Positions 16,882 through 25,852 of a stretch of 32,081 nt of DNA are shown here, one piece after another. Every line of letters starts with the position of its first letter. The stretch's first letter is position 1. Both the position numbers and the translations under genes were made by a program. The notes under the pieces are model-generated. The model was not told the origin of the DNA. It saw only the letters and a list, made by a program, of their open reading frames with translations, and searched no databases. The stretch is from Fuerstiella sp. Its GTDB lineage: Bacteria > Planctomycetota > Planctomycetia > Planctomycetales > Planctomycetaceae. The DNA lies in NCBI GenBank assembly GCA_029941865.1, contig JAPYTO010000055.1, forward strand, positions 1 to 32,081, in the 5' to 3' direction.

Positions 16882-18864
16882 ATGTTCAGAGGCATGGCCT
16901 CATCAGAATCGTCAAACGGGGATTCCGTCGTGAGTACACTTGAGGCCAGTACCAGCCAGGCACTTAGTGCCGACGACTCAGACTTCGGCAGCGGAGTCTG
17001 GGACATTCTTTATGACATGCCGGCGTGGGGGATCAGCCTGCTGGTCCATGTCGCCATTCTGGTCGCCCTGATGAGTATTACCTGGGTCATTGAGACGCAG
17101 CGTGAAGTCGAAATCACTTCCACGTTCGAACCGGAAGATATTCGCCAGGAAGAGTACGTTATTGACACAGAAGTGTCCGAGGAAATTGGTAGCGACAGCA
17201 GTTTGAACATTGTCGGACCCTCGATGGCAGTTGCCCAGAATAGTGGCATCGACAATCACCGCGAAGAGTCTCAGCGGATCGACGAGGTGCTCCTGGACCC
17301 TCGGCTGCAAACGCCTGAGAGCATGCCGACCCCCAGTGAAGCGGAGTTGCTGGAATCGATCGATCTGACGGGAACCACCGAGCACGCCGGCGGCACGGAA
17401 GGCGCGATCGACCGCATCACCCAGGAAATCGCTGCCTCCCTGCGGCAACGCAAGACCCTGGTGGTGTGGCTGCTGGATGAATCGTTGTCGATGGAAAGTC
17501 GACGTGAATTGGTATCGAAGCGTTTCCGCGGGATCTACAAGCAACTGGGATCCCTGGATGTTGGCGCTGAAGAAGCGCTGAAAACGGGTATCGTGGGTTA
17601 TGGCAAGGAAGTCCATCTGTTGCAGGAAGAAGCGACTTCTGATCTTGCACTGCTGATGAAGGCTGTGGATTCCATTAAGAATGACAAGTCGGGAGAAGAA
17701 CGGGTCTTCACGGCACTGAACATGGCTCTGCGGACTTACCTGCCGGCAAAACGCAAGATGCGAGCCAACATGATGATGATCCTTGTCACCGACGAACGCG
17801 GCGATGACTTTCAAATGCTGGAAGATACGGTGCGTCGATGTACTCGTGAGGGCGTCAAGGTTTATTGCATTGGCAACACATCTGTATTTGGCCGCGAGAA
17901 AGGTTATATCCGCACAAAGTGGGTCGCAGACGGAGAGACCTTCGAGAAAGATCTGCCCGCAGATATGGGACCGGAAACGGTTGCCGCTGAAGGGCTGCAA
18001 CTTCCGTTCTGGACTGCCAGTGCCCGAGGACTGGACCGCATGTCGTCCGGTTATGGACCATACACGCTGTCAAGGGTGTGCGCCGAAACCGGCGGAGTGT
18101 TCTTCGTGGCTGAGGACGGCGGGAGACGTAAGTGGGACTCCGCAATCATGAGAAAGTACTCGCCGGACTACCGTCCGCTGCGAGACTATCAACGCCAGCT
18201 GTCGACGAACTCTGCAAAGTCGGCGCTCGTCAACGCGGCCAAACAGACAGTGCTTGACGGAGACGACATCCCCGTTCCCCGGCTTCAGTTCCAGGCAAAC
18301 AATGATACGATTCTTCGGCAGCAAATCACGGAGGCTCAGAAACCCCTCGCCACGATGGACTACTATCTTCAGGCGCTGCACGCCACTCTGGCAGCCGGTG
18401 AGCGTGACCGGGACAAGCTTGATTCGGACCGTTGGCGAGCCAGCTATGACCTTGCCATGGGGCGAGTGCTGGCGATGCGAGTTCGTGCGTTCGGCTACAA
18501 CGCCATGCTGGCGGAAATGAAGTCGGCACCAAAGTCATTTGAAAAACCAGGGAACAACCAGTGGCGTCTGACTCCATCAAAAGACGTGAACGCAGGTGCT
18601 ACGGTTCGCAAGCTGCACAAGAAAGCCCTTGAGTATCTGACTCGCGTGATCGACGAGCATCCAGGAACGCCTTGGGCTTTTCTGGCAACGGTCGAACTTG
18701 GTGATCCACTCGGCTGGGGGTGGAAAGAAAGTAAGATGCAAATTGCCGCCAATATGGGTGGCGCCGGGGGCAATGCACCTCAGTTCGCTCCGGAAGAAGA
18801 AGCCCGCCGTCAGGAACAGCGTCGCCGTCAGCAGAAAATGAAGGCCAGCGAACCAAACCTATAA
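16882..18864 (+). CDS. von Willebrand factor A domain membrane protein
   Basis: The product is about 660 residues. One transmembrane helix (about residues 50-72, WGISLLVHVAILVALMSITW) follows a short acidic N-terminal segment. An acidic linker (about 75-190) leads to a vWA domain starting near residue 190, with the MIDAS motif DESLS at 199-203 (in VVWLLDESLSME) and further metal-loop residues in GEERVFTALN and LVTDERGDD. A ~450-residue C-terminal part ends in an Arg/Gln/Glu-rich tail (EEEARRQEQRRRQQ), probably coiled. Similar proteins are common in planctomycetes; the ligand is unknown. The start is uncertain: the frame extends upstream to a GTG at 16810 through non-coding-looking sequence. 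ATG 16882 or 16894, or GTG 16930 (with GGGGA 7 nt before it), are all possible. Confidence 0.85.
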   Translation: MFRGMASSESSNGDSVVSTLEASTSQALSADDSDFGSGVWDILYDMPAWGISLLVHVAILVALMSITWVIETQREVEITSTFEPEDIRQEEYVIDTEVSEEIGSDSSLNIVGPSMAVAQNSGIDNHREESQRIDEVLLDPRLQTPESMPTPSEAELLESIDLTGTTEHAGGTEGAIDRITQEIAASLRQRKTLVVWLLDESLSMESRRELVSKRFRGIYKQLGSLDVGAEEALKTGIVGYGKEVHLLQEEATSDLALLMKAVDSIKNDKSGEERVFTALNMALRTYLPAKRKMRANMMMILVTDERGDDFQMLEDTVRRCTREGVKVYCIGNTSVFGREKGYIRTKWVADGETFEKDLPADMGPETVAAEGLQLPFWTASARGLDRMSSGYGPYTLSRVCAETGGVFFVAEDGGRRKWDSAIMRKYSPDYRPLRDYQRQLSTNSAKSALVNAAKQTVLDGDDIPVPRLQFQANNDTILRQQITEAQKPLATMDYYLQALHATLAAGERDRDKLDSDRWRASYDLAMGRVLAMRVRAFGYNAMLAEMKSAPKSFEKPGNNQWRLTPSKDVNAGATVRKLHKKALEYLTRVIDEHPGTPWAFLATVELGDPLGWGWKESKMQIAANMGGAGGNAPQFAPEEEARRQEQRRRQQKMKASEPNL

Positions 18865-19310
18865 GCCGAAACGCAGCGATACGGTGACCACTACACGTGA
18901 AATTATGCGGAAGTGAAGCGGAACCGCCAGGGGTTACAGAGCTCCTATATCGCCACGGTTGACGTCGAGAGATTGATGGTCCGTACGCATTTCCACATGC
19001 GGATTTGCTGTAATCCCCGCGAATTGCTGACTCAATGGCCCCTTCCGGACCGGAATTGTCTCACTCAAGGCGGAAGGGACATCTGTACGGAGCTTGCGGG
19101 ACAAAACGCGCTTACTTTGGATTTGCTTCCCTAGGGGCTTGCAGAAGCGCGGCATTAGACGTTTAAATGGCGCTGGGGAAATTAGCTGGGTAGGGGCAAC
19201 ATGGTCGTTGCACCCTCTTTACGTACTTCGTTTGCGCGCGAATTACTGTCGATTCAAGTACGAATCAGGCAGACGCATGATTTCGCACTGCGCTCGACGG
19301 TTCGTTGATC
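18865..19310. other. Intergenic region with alternative hairpins
   Basis: This 446-bp gap has no convincing gene or tRNA. It holds two overlapping inverted repeats listed separately. It must contain the promoter/leader of the following membrane protein gene. Confidence 0.45.
19040..19078 (+). promoter_or_regulatory. Mutually exclusive inverted repeats in a leader region
   Basis: cccttccg (19040-19047) pairs with cggaaggg (19071-19078). ttccgg (19043-19048) can instead pair with ccggaa (19050-19055), sharing the same left arm. The two hairpins cannot form together. This resembles an attenuator or switch, but there is no start codon or T run nearby to support a specific mechanism. Confidence 0.3.
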
Positions 19311-20771
19311 ATGGAACACGACCAATTTCTGTTCGTGATCGTGGAGAGTCCAACGTGGCTGCTCTACGTGACACTTTTGCTGACGGCCATATTCTTTCGG
19401 TTTTCGCGGTTATTGACCGTGCGAAATCTGGATTTGGTGCTGTTGCTGCTGCTGTCGACTGCACTTGTCGTCTCGGCGTCGTCCAAACGGGACGACTTGG
19501 CGAGTGCTGGTCCTGCGTCTCAAGCGGCACAGCTGCAGACCCTGGATGGCGATGAATCTCAATCGACGCCGCTGGGTCCGTTAAATCGATTCAGCTCCTT
19601 CATCGTTCTGGCATTGTCAGTGTTATTGATCGTGCGTCTGACGTTTGACGAATCCCTGACCCGCCGACCACGCCTGGAACAGAATCTCAACCAGGCGGCG
19701 CTGACATTTCTATTCTTCCCGGCCTTCACAATTCTGATGACGGGCGTCTTTCTTAAGGAGCCGCCGGTCCGAAACATTGACTCCGTGAAGTCGGGGGTCG
19801 CTCTGCTACAGGGGCAGGAGTCGTCAGACGTGACAGCCGCCGGTGACCAGGCCATTCCGCCGGCAACTGAGACCATCATCGCCGCCGGCGCGGCTAAGGT
19901 GGCAGAACTTTCCGGGCAGGTTGATCCGGAAAAGGATCGGGATGTTTTCGGTCGTACACCGACGGAGGAAATGATCGCCCGGATTCTGGTCGTGGTCGCT
20001 CACACGACAGTGATTCTTGGGCTGATGTACATTGGGCGAAAACACTTCTGCAGTGTCCAGCTCGGTATCTCCATGAGTTGCCTGTACCTGCTGCTGCCGT
20101 GTACAGCATTCAACGTCCATCAGTTGAGTCACGTTGTCCCTGGAGCCTGCCTGACGTGGGCGTTTGCCATGTACCGAAAGCCGGCGGTCGCGGGTGTCCT
20201 GCTGGGGCTGGCCTGCGGGACATTATTCTTTGCCGTGTTTCTGCTGCCGCTGTGGGCGGTGTTCTATGGGAGGAAGGGCAGCCTTCGATTCGGGATCTCG
20301 CTCGGTGCCGTTGCTGCTGTGGTGCTGATGACCTTCGCACTGACCTCCGCAACGACGGATTCCTTTGTTCACAAACTCGTAATGACGGCCAACTGGACAG
20401 CGTACCGCCTGTTTGACGCGGCGACGCCAATGTCTGAGTCCGCGATTGGTCACATGTATTTGCGGATCATCCTGGCCGCTTTGTTCTTTGTGATGTTTGT
20501 GGCGATGACCGTCATTCCCCGAAAGAGAAACCTGGAGAATCTGCTGGCCAACTCAACCGCCCTGATTGTCGCCGCTCAACTATGGTATCCTGAAGACGTT
20601 GGCAGCTATGTCCTGTGGTATCTGCCTTTGCTGATGCTGGTAATGTTTCGCCCGCGTCTGGATCGATTCGTCCCGCCGGAATCGGATGACTCACACACCG
20701 CGCAACGTCCCAGCGATCAGAAGACGCAGCATGCGGCCGGAGCGTTGTCGCGAGTCACGCTGTATCACTGA
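19311..20771 (+). CDS. Polytopic membrane protein, function unknown
   Basis: The 486-residue product starts at ATG 19311. It has about ten hydrophobic segments, including helices at the N-terminus (TWLLYVTLLLTAIFF, LVLLLLLSTALVV), a pair after a polar loop, and a long run in the second half. One polar loop of ~70 residues separates the first third from the rest and probably sits outside the membrane. Features of the second half (QLSHVVPGACLTWAFAMYRKPAVAG, LWYPEDVGSYVLWYLPLLMLVMFRPRL) vaguely recall GT-C-like or DUF2029-type membrane enzymes, but I see no diagnostic catalytic motif. I do not recognise the family with certainty. Its downstream neighbour is argS; there is no sign of functional linkage. 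Confidence 0.8.
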   Translation: MEHDQFLFVIVESPTWLLYVTLLLTAIFFRFSRLLTVRNLDLVLLLLLSTALVVSASSKRDDLASAGPASQAAQLQTLDGDESQSTPLGPLNRFSSFIVLALSVLLIVRLTFDESLTRRPRLEQNLNQAALTFLFFPAFTILMTGVFLKEPPVRNIDSVKSGVALLQGQESSDVTAAGDQAIPPATETIIAAGAAKVAELSGQVDPEKDRDVFGRTPTEEMIARILVVVAHTTVILGLMYIGRKHFCSVQLGISMSCLYLLLPCTAFNVHQLSHVVPGACLTWAFAMYRKPAVAGVLLGLACGTLFFAVFLLPLWAVFYGRKGSLRFGISLGAVAAVVLMTFALTSATTDSFVHKLVMTANWTAYRLFDAATPMSESAIGHMYLRIILAALFFVMFVAMTVIPRKRNLENLLANSTALIVAAQLWYPEDVGSYVLWYLPLLMLVMFRPRLDRFVPPESDDSHTAQRPSDQKTQHAAGALSRVTLYH

Positions 20772-20939
20772 CGGTTGGTACCGCAGGTGCGACCAGTCGA
20801 GCGCGAAATCGGCTGACAGATCAGCAGCTGTGAAATACCTGCAGGTGCGTCGCGTCTTTGCCTTGCAATGCCCGATCGCCACCGCCACCATCCGCACTTC
20901 CCATTGTTCCGTTCTCCTTGCACTGTCGTCTTTCCATCC

Positions 20940-22898
20940 ATGAGCATTCTACAGACTTTGAAATCCCGTTTTGCGTCGGCACTTTCTTCGCTGAGCGATG
21001 ATACCGGCCCGCTGCTGGAAATGATTCGATCGTCACAGGATCCGAAATTCGGTGACTTTCAGGCCAACTGTGCCATGCCGCTCGGCAAACGGCTGGGGAA
21101 GTCACCGCGAGAGATCGCCGCAGAAATCGTCGAGAACCTGGACGTCAGCGATTTTTGTGAAACGCCCGAAATCGCCGGACCAGGCTTTATTAACCTGCGG
21201 CTTAAGGACGACTGGATTGCGGAACGAGTCAGCAGCATCGCTGGTGACGATCGGCTGGGGGTGACGCCTGCTGCGAAGCCACGACATGTTGTCGTCGATT
21301 TTTCCTCGCCCAATGTGGCCAAGCCGATGCACGTCGGCCATCTGCGAAGTTCCGTCATTGGCGACGCGATTTGCCGGACACTGCGTTTTGCCGGCCATAA
21401 AGTGACCAGCGACAACCACATTGGTGACTGGGGCACGCAGTTCGGGATGATCATCTACGGCTATCGGAACTTCGTCGACGCTGCCGCCTACAGCAGAGAT
21501 CAGGTCGCTGAGCTGGCACGTCTGTACAAACTGGTCAATCAACTGTCCGACTATCACGCAGCAAAAGCCGGGCTTCCGGAATTGCGTTTGCAGCTGGATC
21601 AACGGCAGCAGGAACTCGATCAGCTGACGAGTGATTCTGAGCCTGCCGACAAAAAGGCAAAGAAGAAGCTAAAGGCCCAGCGGAAGGCTGTGGAAGAAAC
21701 GCGTTCGTCGATCGAATCGGCGGAAGCCAAAGTTGCCCACGTTGATACAGATGCGCCGTTGGCGGCACAAGCGAACGAACATCCCGACATTGCCCGCCTG
21801 GCGCGCCAGGAGACGTCAAAGCTGCATGCCGGTGACGAGCAGAATCAACAGTTGTGGGATGAGTTTCTGCCGGCGTGCCTTGCCGCCCTGGATCAGATTT
21901 ACTCACGGCTTGATGTCCGTTTCGATCTCGCGCTCGGCGAAAGCTACTACAACCCAATGTTGGCGGACGTGGTCAGTGACCTCAGGGCGAAGGGACTGGC
22001 CACCGACAGCGATGGTGCCGCGTGTGTTTTCATTGAAGGCAACAACGCGCCTTTCATTGTTCAGAAAACTGACGGAGCCTACACCTACGCGACGACTGAT
22101 CTTGCCACGATCCAATATCGTCTGGATGAACTCCACGCGGATGAAATCGTCTACGTGGTCGATAAACGACAATCAGAGCACTTCAGTCTGCTGTTTAAGA
22201 CCTGCGAACTCTGGGGCTTCGGTGACGTGAAGTGCCAGCATGTCAGCTTTGGCACGGTGATGGGTGACGATGGCAAGCCGTTCAAGACGCGATCGGGTGA
22301 CAATGTCGAACTCGGGAGCCTGATCGACGAGGCCATTGCCCGCGCTCGCAGTGTCGTGGATGAAAACGACGATCGGCGAGAGCAACCGGCGCTGACGCCC
22401 GACGGACGTGCGCGGGTCGCACAGATCGTCGGCACAGGAGGCATCAAGTATGCGGATCTGCATCACAATCGAGACAGTGATTACGTATTTGATTGGGACA
22501 AGATGCTCGCCACGACAGGCGACACAGCCACGTATATGCAATATGCCTACGCTCGTATCTGCGGCATATTTCGAGAACTCAACGTCGACCGACAGAAGAT
22601 CGCCAGCGGCAAAACGACGGTTCTGCTGACTTGTCCGGAAGAACGAGCACTTGCTTTGCAGCTGACCCAGTTTGACTACGCTGTCGACGCCGTTCTGGCT
22701 GATTATCGCCCCAACCAGCTGACGTCGTGGCTGTTTGATACTGCCGGAAAATTCAGTGTGTTCTACGCGCACTGTTCCGTCAAGAAGGCCGAGTCACCTG
22801 AGCTTCAACAAAGCCGCCTGATCCTGTGCGACCTCATGGCTCGCGCATTGAGTACGGGACTCTCGCTGCTGGGCATCGAAACTGCCGATGTGATGTGA
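20940..22898 (+). CDS. argS: Arginyl-tRNA synthetase with coiled-coil insertion
   Basis: The 652-residue product begins at ATG 20940 (MSILQTLKSRFASAL). It has the ArgS-specific N-terminal domain and a class I signature at 131-134 (HVGH) within FSSPNVAKPMHVGHLRSSVIGD. An ArgS HIGH-to-catalytic run is IGDWGTQFGM. The KMSKS-equivalent is the degenerate FKTRSGDNVEL, and the DALR anticodon-binding C-terminus ends LGIETADVM, typical of the family. It charges tRNA-Arg with arginine. The unusual feature is an ~80-residue polar, Lys/Glu/Gln-rich helical insertion at about residues 205-285, absent from the E. coli enzyme and accounting for the extra length over the usual ~560-580. The motifs on both sides are intact, so the enzyme should be functional. 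Confidence 0.97.
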   Translation: MSILQTLKSRFASALSSLSDDTGPLLEMIRSSQDPKFGDFQANCAMPLGKRLGKSPREIAAEIVENLDVSDFCETPEIAGPGFINLRLKDDWIAERVSSIAGDDRLGVTPAAKPRHVVVDFSSPNVAKPMHVGHLRSSVIGDAICRTLRFAGHKVTSDNHIGDWGTQFGMIIYGYRNFVDAAAYSRDQVAELARLYKLVNQLSDYHAAKAGLPELRLQLDQRQQELDQLTSDSEPADKKAKKKLKAQRKAVEETRSSIESAEAKVAHVDTDAPLAAQANEHPDIARLARQETSKLHAGDEQNQQLWDEFLPACLAALDQIYSRLDVRFDLALGESYYNPMLADVVSDLRAKGLATDSDGAACVFIEGNNAPFIVQKTDGAYTYATTDLATIQYRLDELHADEIVYVVDKRQSEHFSLLFKTCELWGFGDVKCQHVSFGTVMGDDGKPFKTRSGDNVELGSLIDEAIARARSVVDENDDRREQPALTPDGRARVAQIVGTGGIKYADLHHNRDSDYVFDWDKMLATTGDTATYMQYAYARICGIFRELNVDRQKIASGKTTVLLTCPEERALALQLTQFDYAVDAVLADYRPNQLTSWLFDTAGKFSVFYAHCSVKKAESPELQQSRLILCDLMARALSTGLSLLGIETADVM

Positions 22899-22928
22899 CG
22901 GCAGACACGGGCGTGAAACAAGTCCGAT

Positions 22929-22951
22929 GACCGACTGACCTGGTGTCGGTC
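22929..22951. terminator. Possible bidirectional terminator between argS and the BBP7 gene
   Basis: gaccgac (22929-22935) pairs with gtcggtc (22945-22951) around a 9-nt loop, in the 71-bp gap between two converging genes. There is no T run, so this is only the best candidate in the gap. Confidence 0.35.
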
Positions 22952-22969
22952 GGGTTGCAGAGCGTCAGA

Positions 22970-24241
22970 TCAATACCGCAGGACGCAGCCGAAGCTGAGG
23001 CCCCTTGTGTAAAAAGTATCCAGATCCACGCGTTGGCTGACGATCGGATTGAACGCTCCAGCGGCGCCGGGCACGCTGTTGTAGTGAAGGTTGTTGAATG
23101 GCCGAGTCACTTTATACATCCACATGAAGTCGTAGCCGCCGAAAATTGAAAAGTTGGGCGTCACGTGAATCTCACCGGCAAAGCTCAATTCAAACAGGGG
23201 CGTGAATTCAATGTGGCTTTCGTTGAACGTTCTGAGAGGATCGGTGGCAGATACCGCCGTGCCAACAAGCGGGCCGGACTGTGTTCTGGCACGATGATCG
23301 TTCAATGTGAAGGCCATGCGTGGAGTCATGCTGAACGTGAACTTGCGATGCACAATGGACGCCCGAGCACCAACCTCGGGGCCATACATGTTGTTTGACG
23401 TGGTGGATCTGATTTGGGAGATCCGTGTCGCCGGAGCCGCTCCTCCACCACCGTTGAATAACCCGAGTTGCGTGAATTGTTCTTCAAAGTTCACGTAGCG
23501 AAAACCACCCAGCCACTGCCAGGAAATTCCTTCGCCCGGTACATAACTATCCCGCACCAATATGACTTCCGCGCCCCACATTTTCGCCGTCAGCTCTGCT
23601 GAGTAGCTCTGGTCGTAGATCAGATAGTTGGCAGAAGCAGCGTCGGTCGGAGCGCCGTTGGTCAGCAGCGGCACGACGACGTTCGGTCGAGCCACGGTGC
23701 CGATTGCCGGAAACAGCGGGTCGCGAAACGCCTGCAGGTTCGTCATTGAAAACGTATCTGTTTTTTGTTCTGTTCCAAAGAACTCCACTTCAAGTTCAGC
23801 GCCCTGCAGATCCAGCCCCCAGGTACCGCGGATTCCCGAATTGTCGGACAGATCGACGTCATTCAGGTTTGGAATGATTCCCACACCGGTGGGCGCCCCT
23901 CCGGCCAGCTCGTCGGACACCGTCAGCGGGTCTGTCAGGTTTAGAAGCGGAGCCCCAAGCGTCACGTTACCGGGACTCTCAAAGTCCATGTGCAGGTAGT
24001 CAATACGAAACCAGCTGCGCTTTCCAAGCGCCGTGACAAACTGTTCGATGGGCTGCTGATCGTCCCACAGCGCGGGCTTTTGTCCGACGTAGTAGTCCAG
24101 AATCGGAGCCTGATAACTCGATTGCGGGATGTGGACGCCCGGCATCTGCCCATAACCGTGTGGATGCTGTGCAGAAGCGACAGAACCCGCGAGAGTCATG
24201 CAGATCAGAGAGAAACATCGGAACAGGTTCGAACGGAACAT
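22970..24241 (-). CDS. BBP7-family outer membrane beta-barrel protein
   Basis: The 423-residue product has a signal peptide (MFRSNLFRCFSLICMTLAGS, probable cut after VASAQ). The mature protein has alternating short beta strands with aromatic belts (LGKRSWFRIDYLHMDF, WQWLGGFRYVNFEEQF, NFSIFGGYDFMWMYKVTRPF). It ends in a terminal tyrosine (FGCVLRY), the usual C-terminal signal of outer-membrane barrels. This matches the planctomycete BBP7 family of paralogous barrels; the function is unknown, and a pore or surface-structure role is only inferred. The ATG at 24241 has GAAGG about ten nt upstream. Confidence 0.9.
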   Translation of the reverse strand: MFRSNLFRCFSLICMTLAGSVASAQHPHGYGQMPGVHIPQSSYQAPILDYYVGQKPALWDDQQPIEQFVTALGKRSWFRIDYLHMDFESPGNVTLGAPLLNLTDPLTVSDELAGGAPTGVGIIPNLNDVDLSDNSGIRGTWGLDLQGAELEVEFFGTEQKTDTFSMTNLQAFRDPLFPAIGTVARPNVVVPLLTNGAPTDAASANYLIYDQSYSAELTAKMWGAEVILVRDSYVPGEGISWQWLGGFRYVNFEEQFTQLGLFNGGGGAAPATRISQIRSTTSNNMYGPEVGARASIVHRKFTFSMTPRMAFTLNDHRARTQSGPLVGTAVSATDPLRTFNESHIEFTPLFELSFAGEIHVTPNFSIFGGYDFMWMYKVTRPFNNLHYNSVPGAAGAFNPIVSQRVDLDTFYTRGLSFGCVLRY

Positions 24242-24548
24242 GCGAACCGGACCTTCGTAAAGTCGTCGATGGGGTGCTCAACGTCGTATAATCCGGGTTT
24301 CCATTCGGAAATCACGGACCGCAGACAGGATTGAAACATCGATACACCCAACCGACCGTGATTAAACACAGCCTGCTGTGGTCGATATCGGTCTGTGACG
24401 ACTGTAAACTTTGCTCCAATTCTCCGGCTCGTGCCGTTTTTAACGCCTGAGGAAACTGGGGGCTGCTGGGAGTCCAGGTTGGTATTCTTACAACCCGCGA
24501 TGCGGCACAATTCGCCGAATGTGTTGTCTGACGCAGACACGGTCAACT
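24242..24548. other. Intergenic region without a gene
   Basis: This 307-bp gap lies between two same-strand genes. A weak 6-bp hairpin (tgtctg 24525-24530, cagaca 24534-24539) sits just past the PIG-L stop, without a T run. It should include the promoter of the BBP7 gene, which I could not locate. Confidence 0.4.
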
Positions 24549-25460
24549 TCAGGGAGCGGGAAAGAACGGGAATAACTCCCGGATCTCCGCTTCTGAGGGC
24601 TGCCGTCCGTACTCGCAGATTTCGAATGCTTCGGCATATTTGACCTGCGCTGCGTTCTGTTCTCCGTACCAGCGAATCAAGGCACTGCGGTGCTTTTTGG
24701 CTTCGCTGCTCTGTCGTCGCTGCCATCGTTCCCGCAACCACGCTTTCCGCAATTCCGGCTGCGACGCGGGAGGTGCTGCTGCTGCCTTCTCAGCCGATCC
24801 CAGTGCTCCTCCTTCAAACGTCTGTGACTCCAGTGCCAGCAACGCATCGATTTTCAATTCGAGGACGTCATCCACTGCGACAGCGATGTCCGGTTCAAAA
24901 GGATACGGCTTCTGAAAACGATCGCTGGAGTACAGGAACACAGGGTTCTTCTTTAGCGGCGGAACATCGGGACAGAAAAATGGAACGGTGACCATAAATG
25001 CGGCGTCCTGCACCAACACCCCGACGTAGCGATGGTCCGGGTGATAATCCCACGGACGGTGCGCGATCACGATGTCGGCATTCCATTCGCGGATGAGACG
25101 TACAATCGTCCGGCGGTTTTCCAGGGTTGGCAGCAGTTCGCCGTCGTGAATATCAAGCACCTGAGACGTCACACCAAGACGCCTGGCGACTTCGGCAGAT
25201 TCCGCAGTCCGACGCTTAGCGAGTTCGCCACCGGACATCTGCCAATGCCCAATGTCGCCATTGGTGACTGAGACCAGCTTGACGTGGTGTCCCTGCTGTG
25301 CCCACAGCGCACCTGTTCCACCGCTCTTGTACTCAGCATCATCCGGATGAGCTCCGAAACAGATAATGCGCAGCTTACCGTCATCCGTGTCATCGCCAGC
25401 GCACAGCCCCATTGGCATCGCGAAGACGGAAAACATTATCAGCAAGGGTCGAATCGTCAT
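24549..25460 (-). CDS. Secreted PIG-L/LmbE-type N-deacetylase
   Basis: The 303-residue product has a signal peptide (MTIRPLLIMFSVFAMPMGLCAG; the cysteine does not sit in a canonical lipobox). The PIG-L motifs are GAHPDDAEYKSGGT (metal ligands H38, D41 and catalytic D40 by family) and IAHRPWDYHPDHRYVG (the late metal histidine). The family removes N-acetyl groups from N-acetylglucosaminyl conjugates; exported planctomycete members probably act on envelope or extracellular glycoconjugates. The substrate is unknown. The ATG at 25460 has a strong ribosome site GAGGAG ten nt upstream. The next upstream sequence is the repeat-filled region 25640-25930. Confidence 0.92.
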   Translation of the reverse strand: MTIRPLLIMFSVFAMPMGLCAGDDTDDGKLRIICFGAHPDDAEYKSGGTGALWAQQGHHVKLVSVTNGDIGHWQMSGGELAKRRTAESAEVARRLGVTSQVLDIHDGELLPTLENRRTIVRLIREWNADIVIAHRPWDYHPDHRYVGVLVQDAAFMVTVPFFCPDVPPLKKNPVFLYSSDRFQKPYPFEPDIAVAVDDVLELKIDALLALESQTFEGGALGSAEKAAAAPPASQPELRKAWLRERWQRRQSSEAKKHRSALIRWYGEQNAAQVKYAEAFEICEYGRQPSEAEIRELFPFFPAP

Positions 25461-25669
25461 GCCGCGAATACTCCTCTGAAATCAGTTGGCAACCGGGATT
25501 CGGTCAGTGACCTGTGCGTAGACAAAGAGCTGACCGACGAGACGCATAACCTTACGGTATCACGGTGCGGCTCAGTTGTCATTGAATTCGAAGCAAAACG
25601 TGCGTTGAGAGTATGGTCACGGAAGTTGTGAATCCGGGAGGGTGGCCAGTGGTTGGCTCCACGACCGGC

Positions 25670-25739
25670 CACTGATGTGCCTGGCTCGGCTGGTGATTAG
25701 GCGAGCGGGGGACGTGAGTCCCCTGATTTCGACGCACGC
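25670..25739. repeat. 70-bp direct repeat, copy 1
   Basis: It matches 25853-25922 at 62 of 70 positions by eye, with the final 40 bp (25700-25739) identical. It contains ggggac-gtga-gtcccc, a 6-bp stem with a GNRA-type loop. The upstream part forms a degenerate version of the longer stem in copy 2. Confidence 0.9.
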
Positions 25740-25743
25740 GCGA

Positions 25744-25804
25744 CGTAGTGCAGGCTGCCAGCCTGTTGCCTGCTTTCGGCGGAGGCAAGCTTGCCCGCAC
25801 TACG
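25744..25804. repeat. Partly cloverleaf-like inverted-repeat element
   Basis: An outer 8-bp stem (cgtagtgc 25744-25751, gcactacg 25797-25804) encloses two strong hairpins. aggct 25752-25756 pairs with agcct 25760-25764, and ggcaag 25784-25789 with cttgcc 25790-25795 (a perfect 12-bp palindrome with HindIII site). A third hairpin between them is weak (3 bp). It has no anticodon or T-loop signature, so it is not a tRNA. Confidence 0.8.
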
Positions 25805-25852
25805 GAAGACAGCAATCGGTGATCAGTCCTCGTAGCCGACGCCCCATCCGGG

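Noticed and set aside
16978-18000. 340-codon minus-strand open frame opposite the vWA gene
   Set aside because: It is the complementary frame of a real gene; the translation is His/Arg/Gln-rich with no recognisable motif.
18913-19134. 73-codon frame in the gap after the vWA gene
   Set aside because: No ribosome site, no family resemblance, and it overlaps the structured hairpin region.
25744-25804. tRNA interpretation of the partly cloverleaf-like element
   Set aside because: It has the outer stem and hairpins but no T-loop (GTTCRA), anticodon-like loop or CCA-compatible acceptor arrangement.
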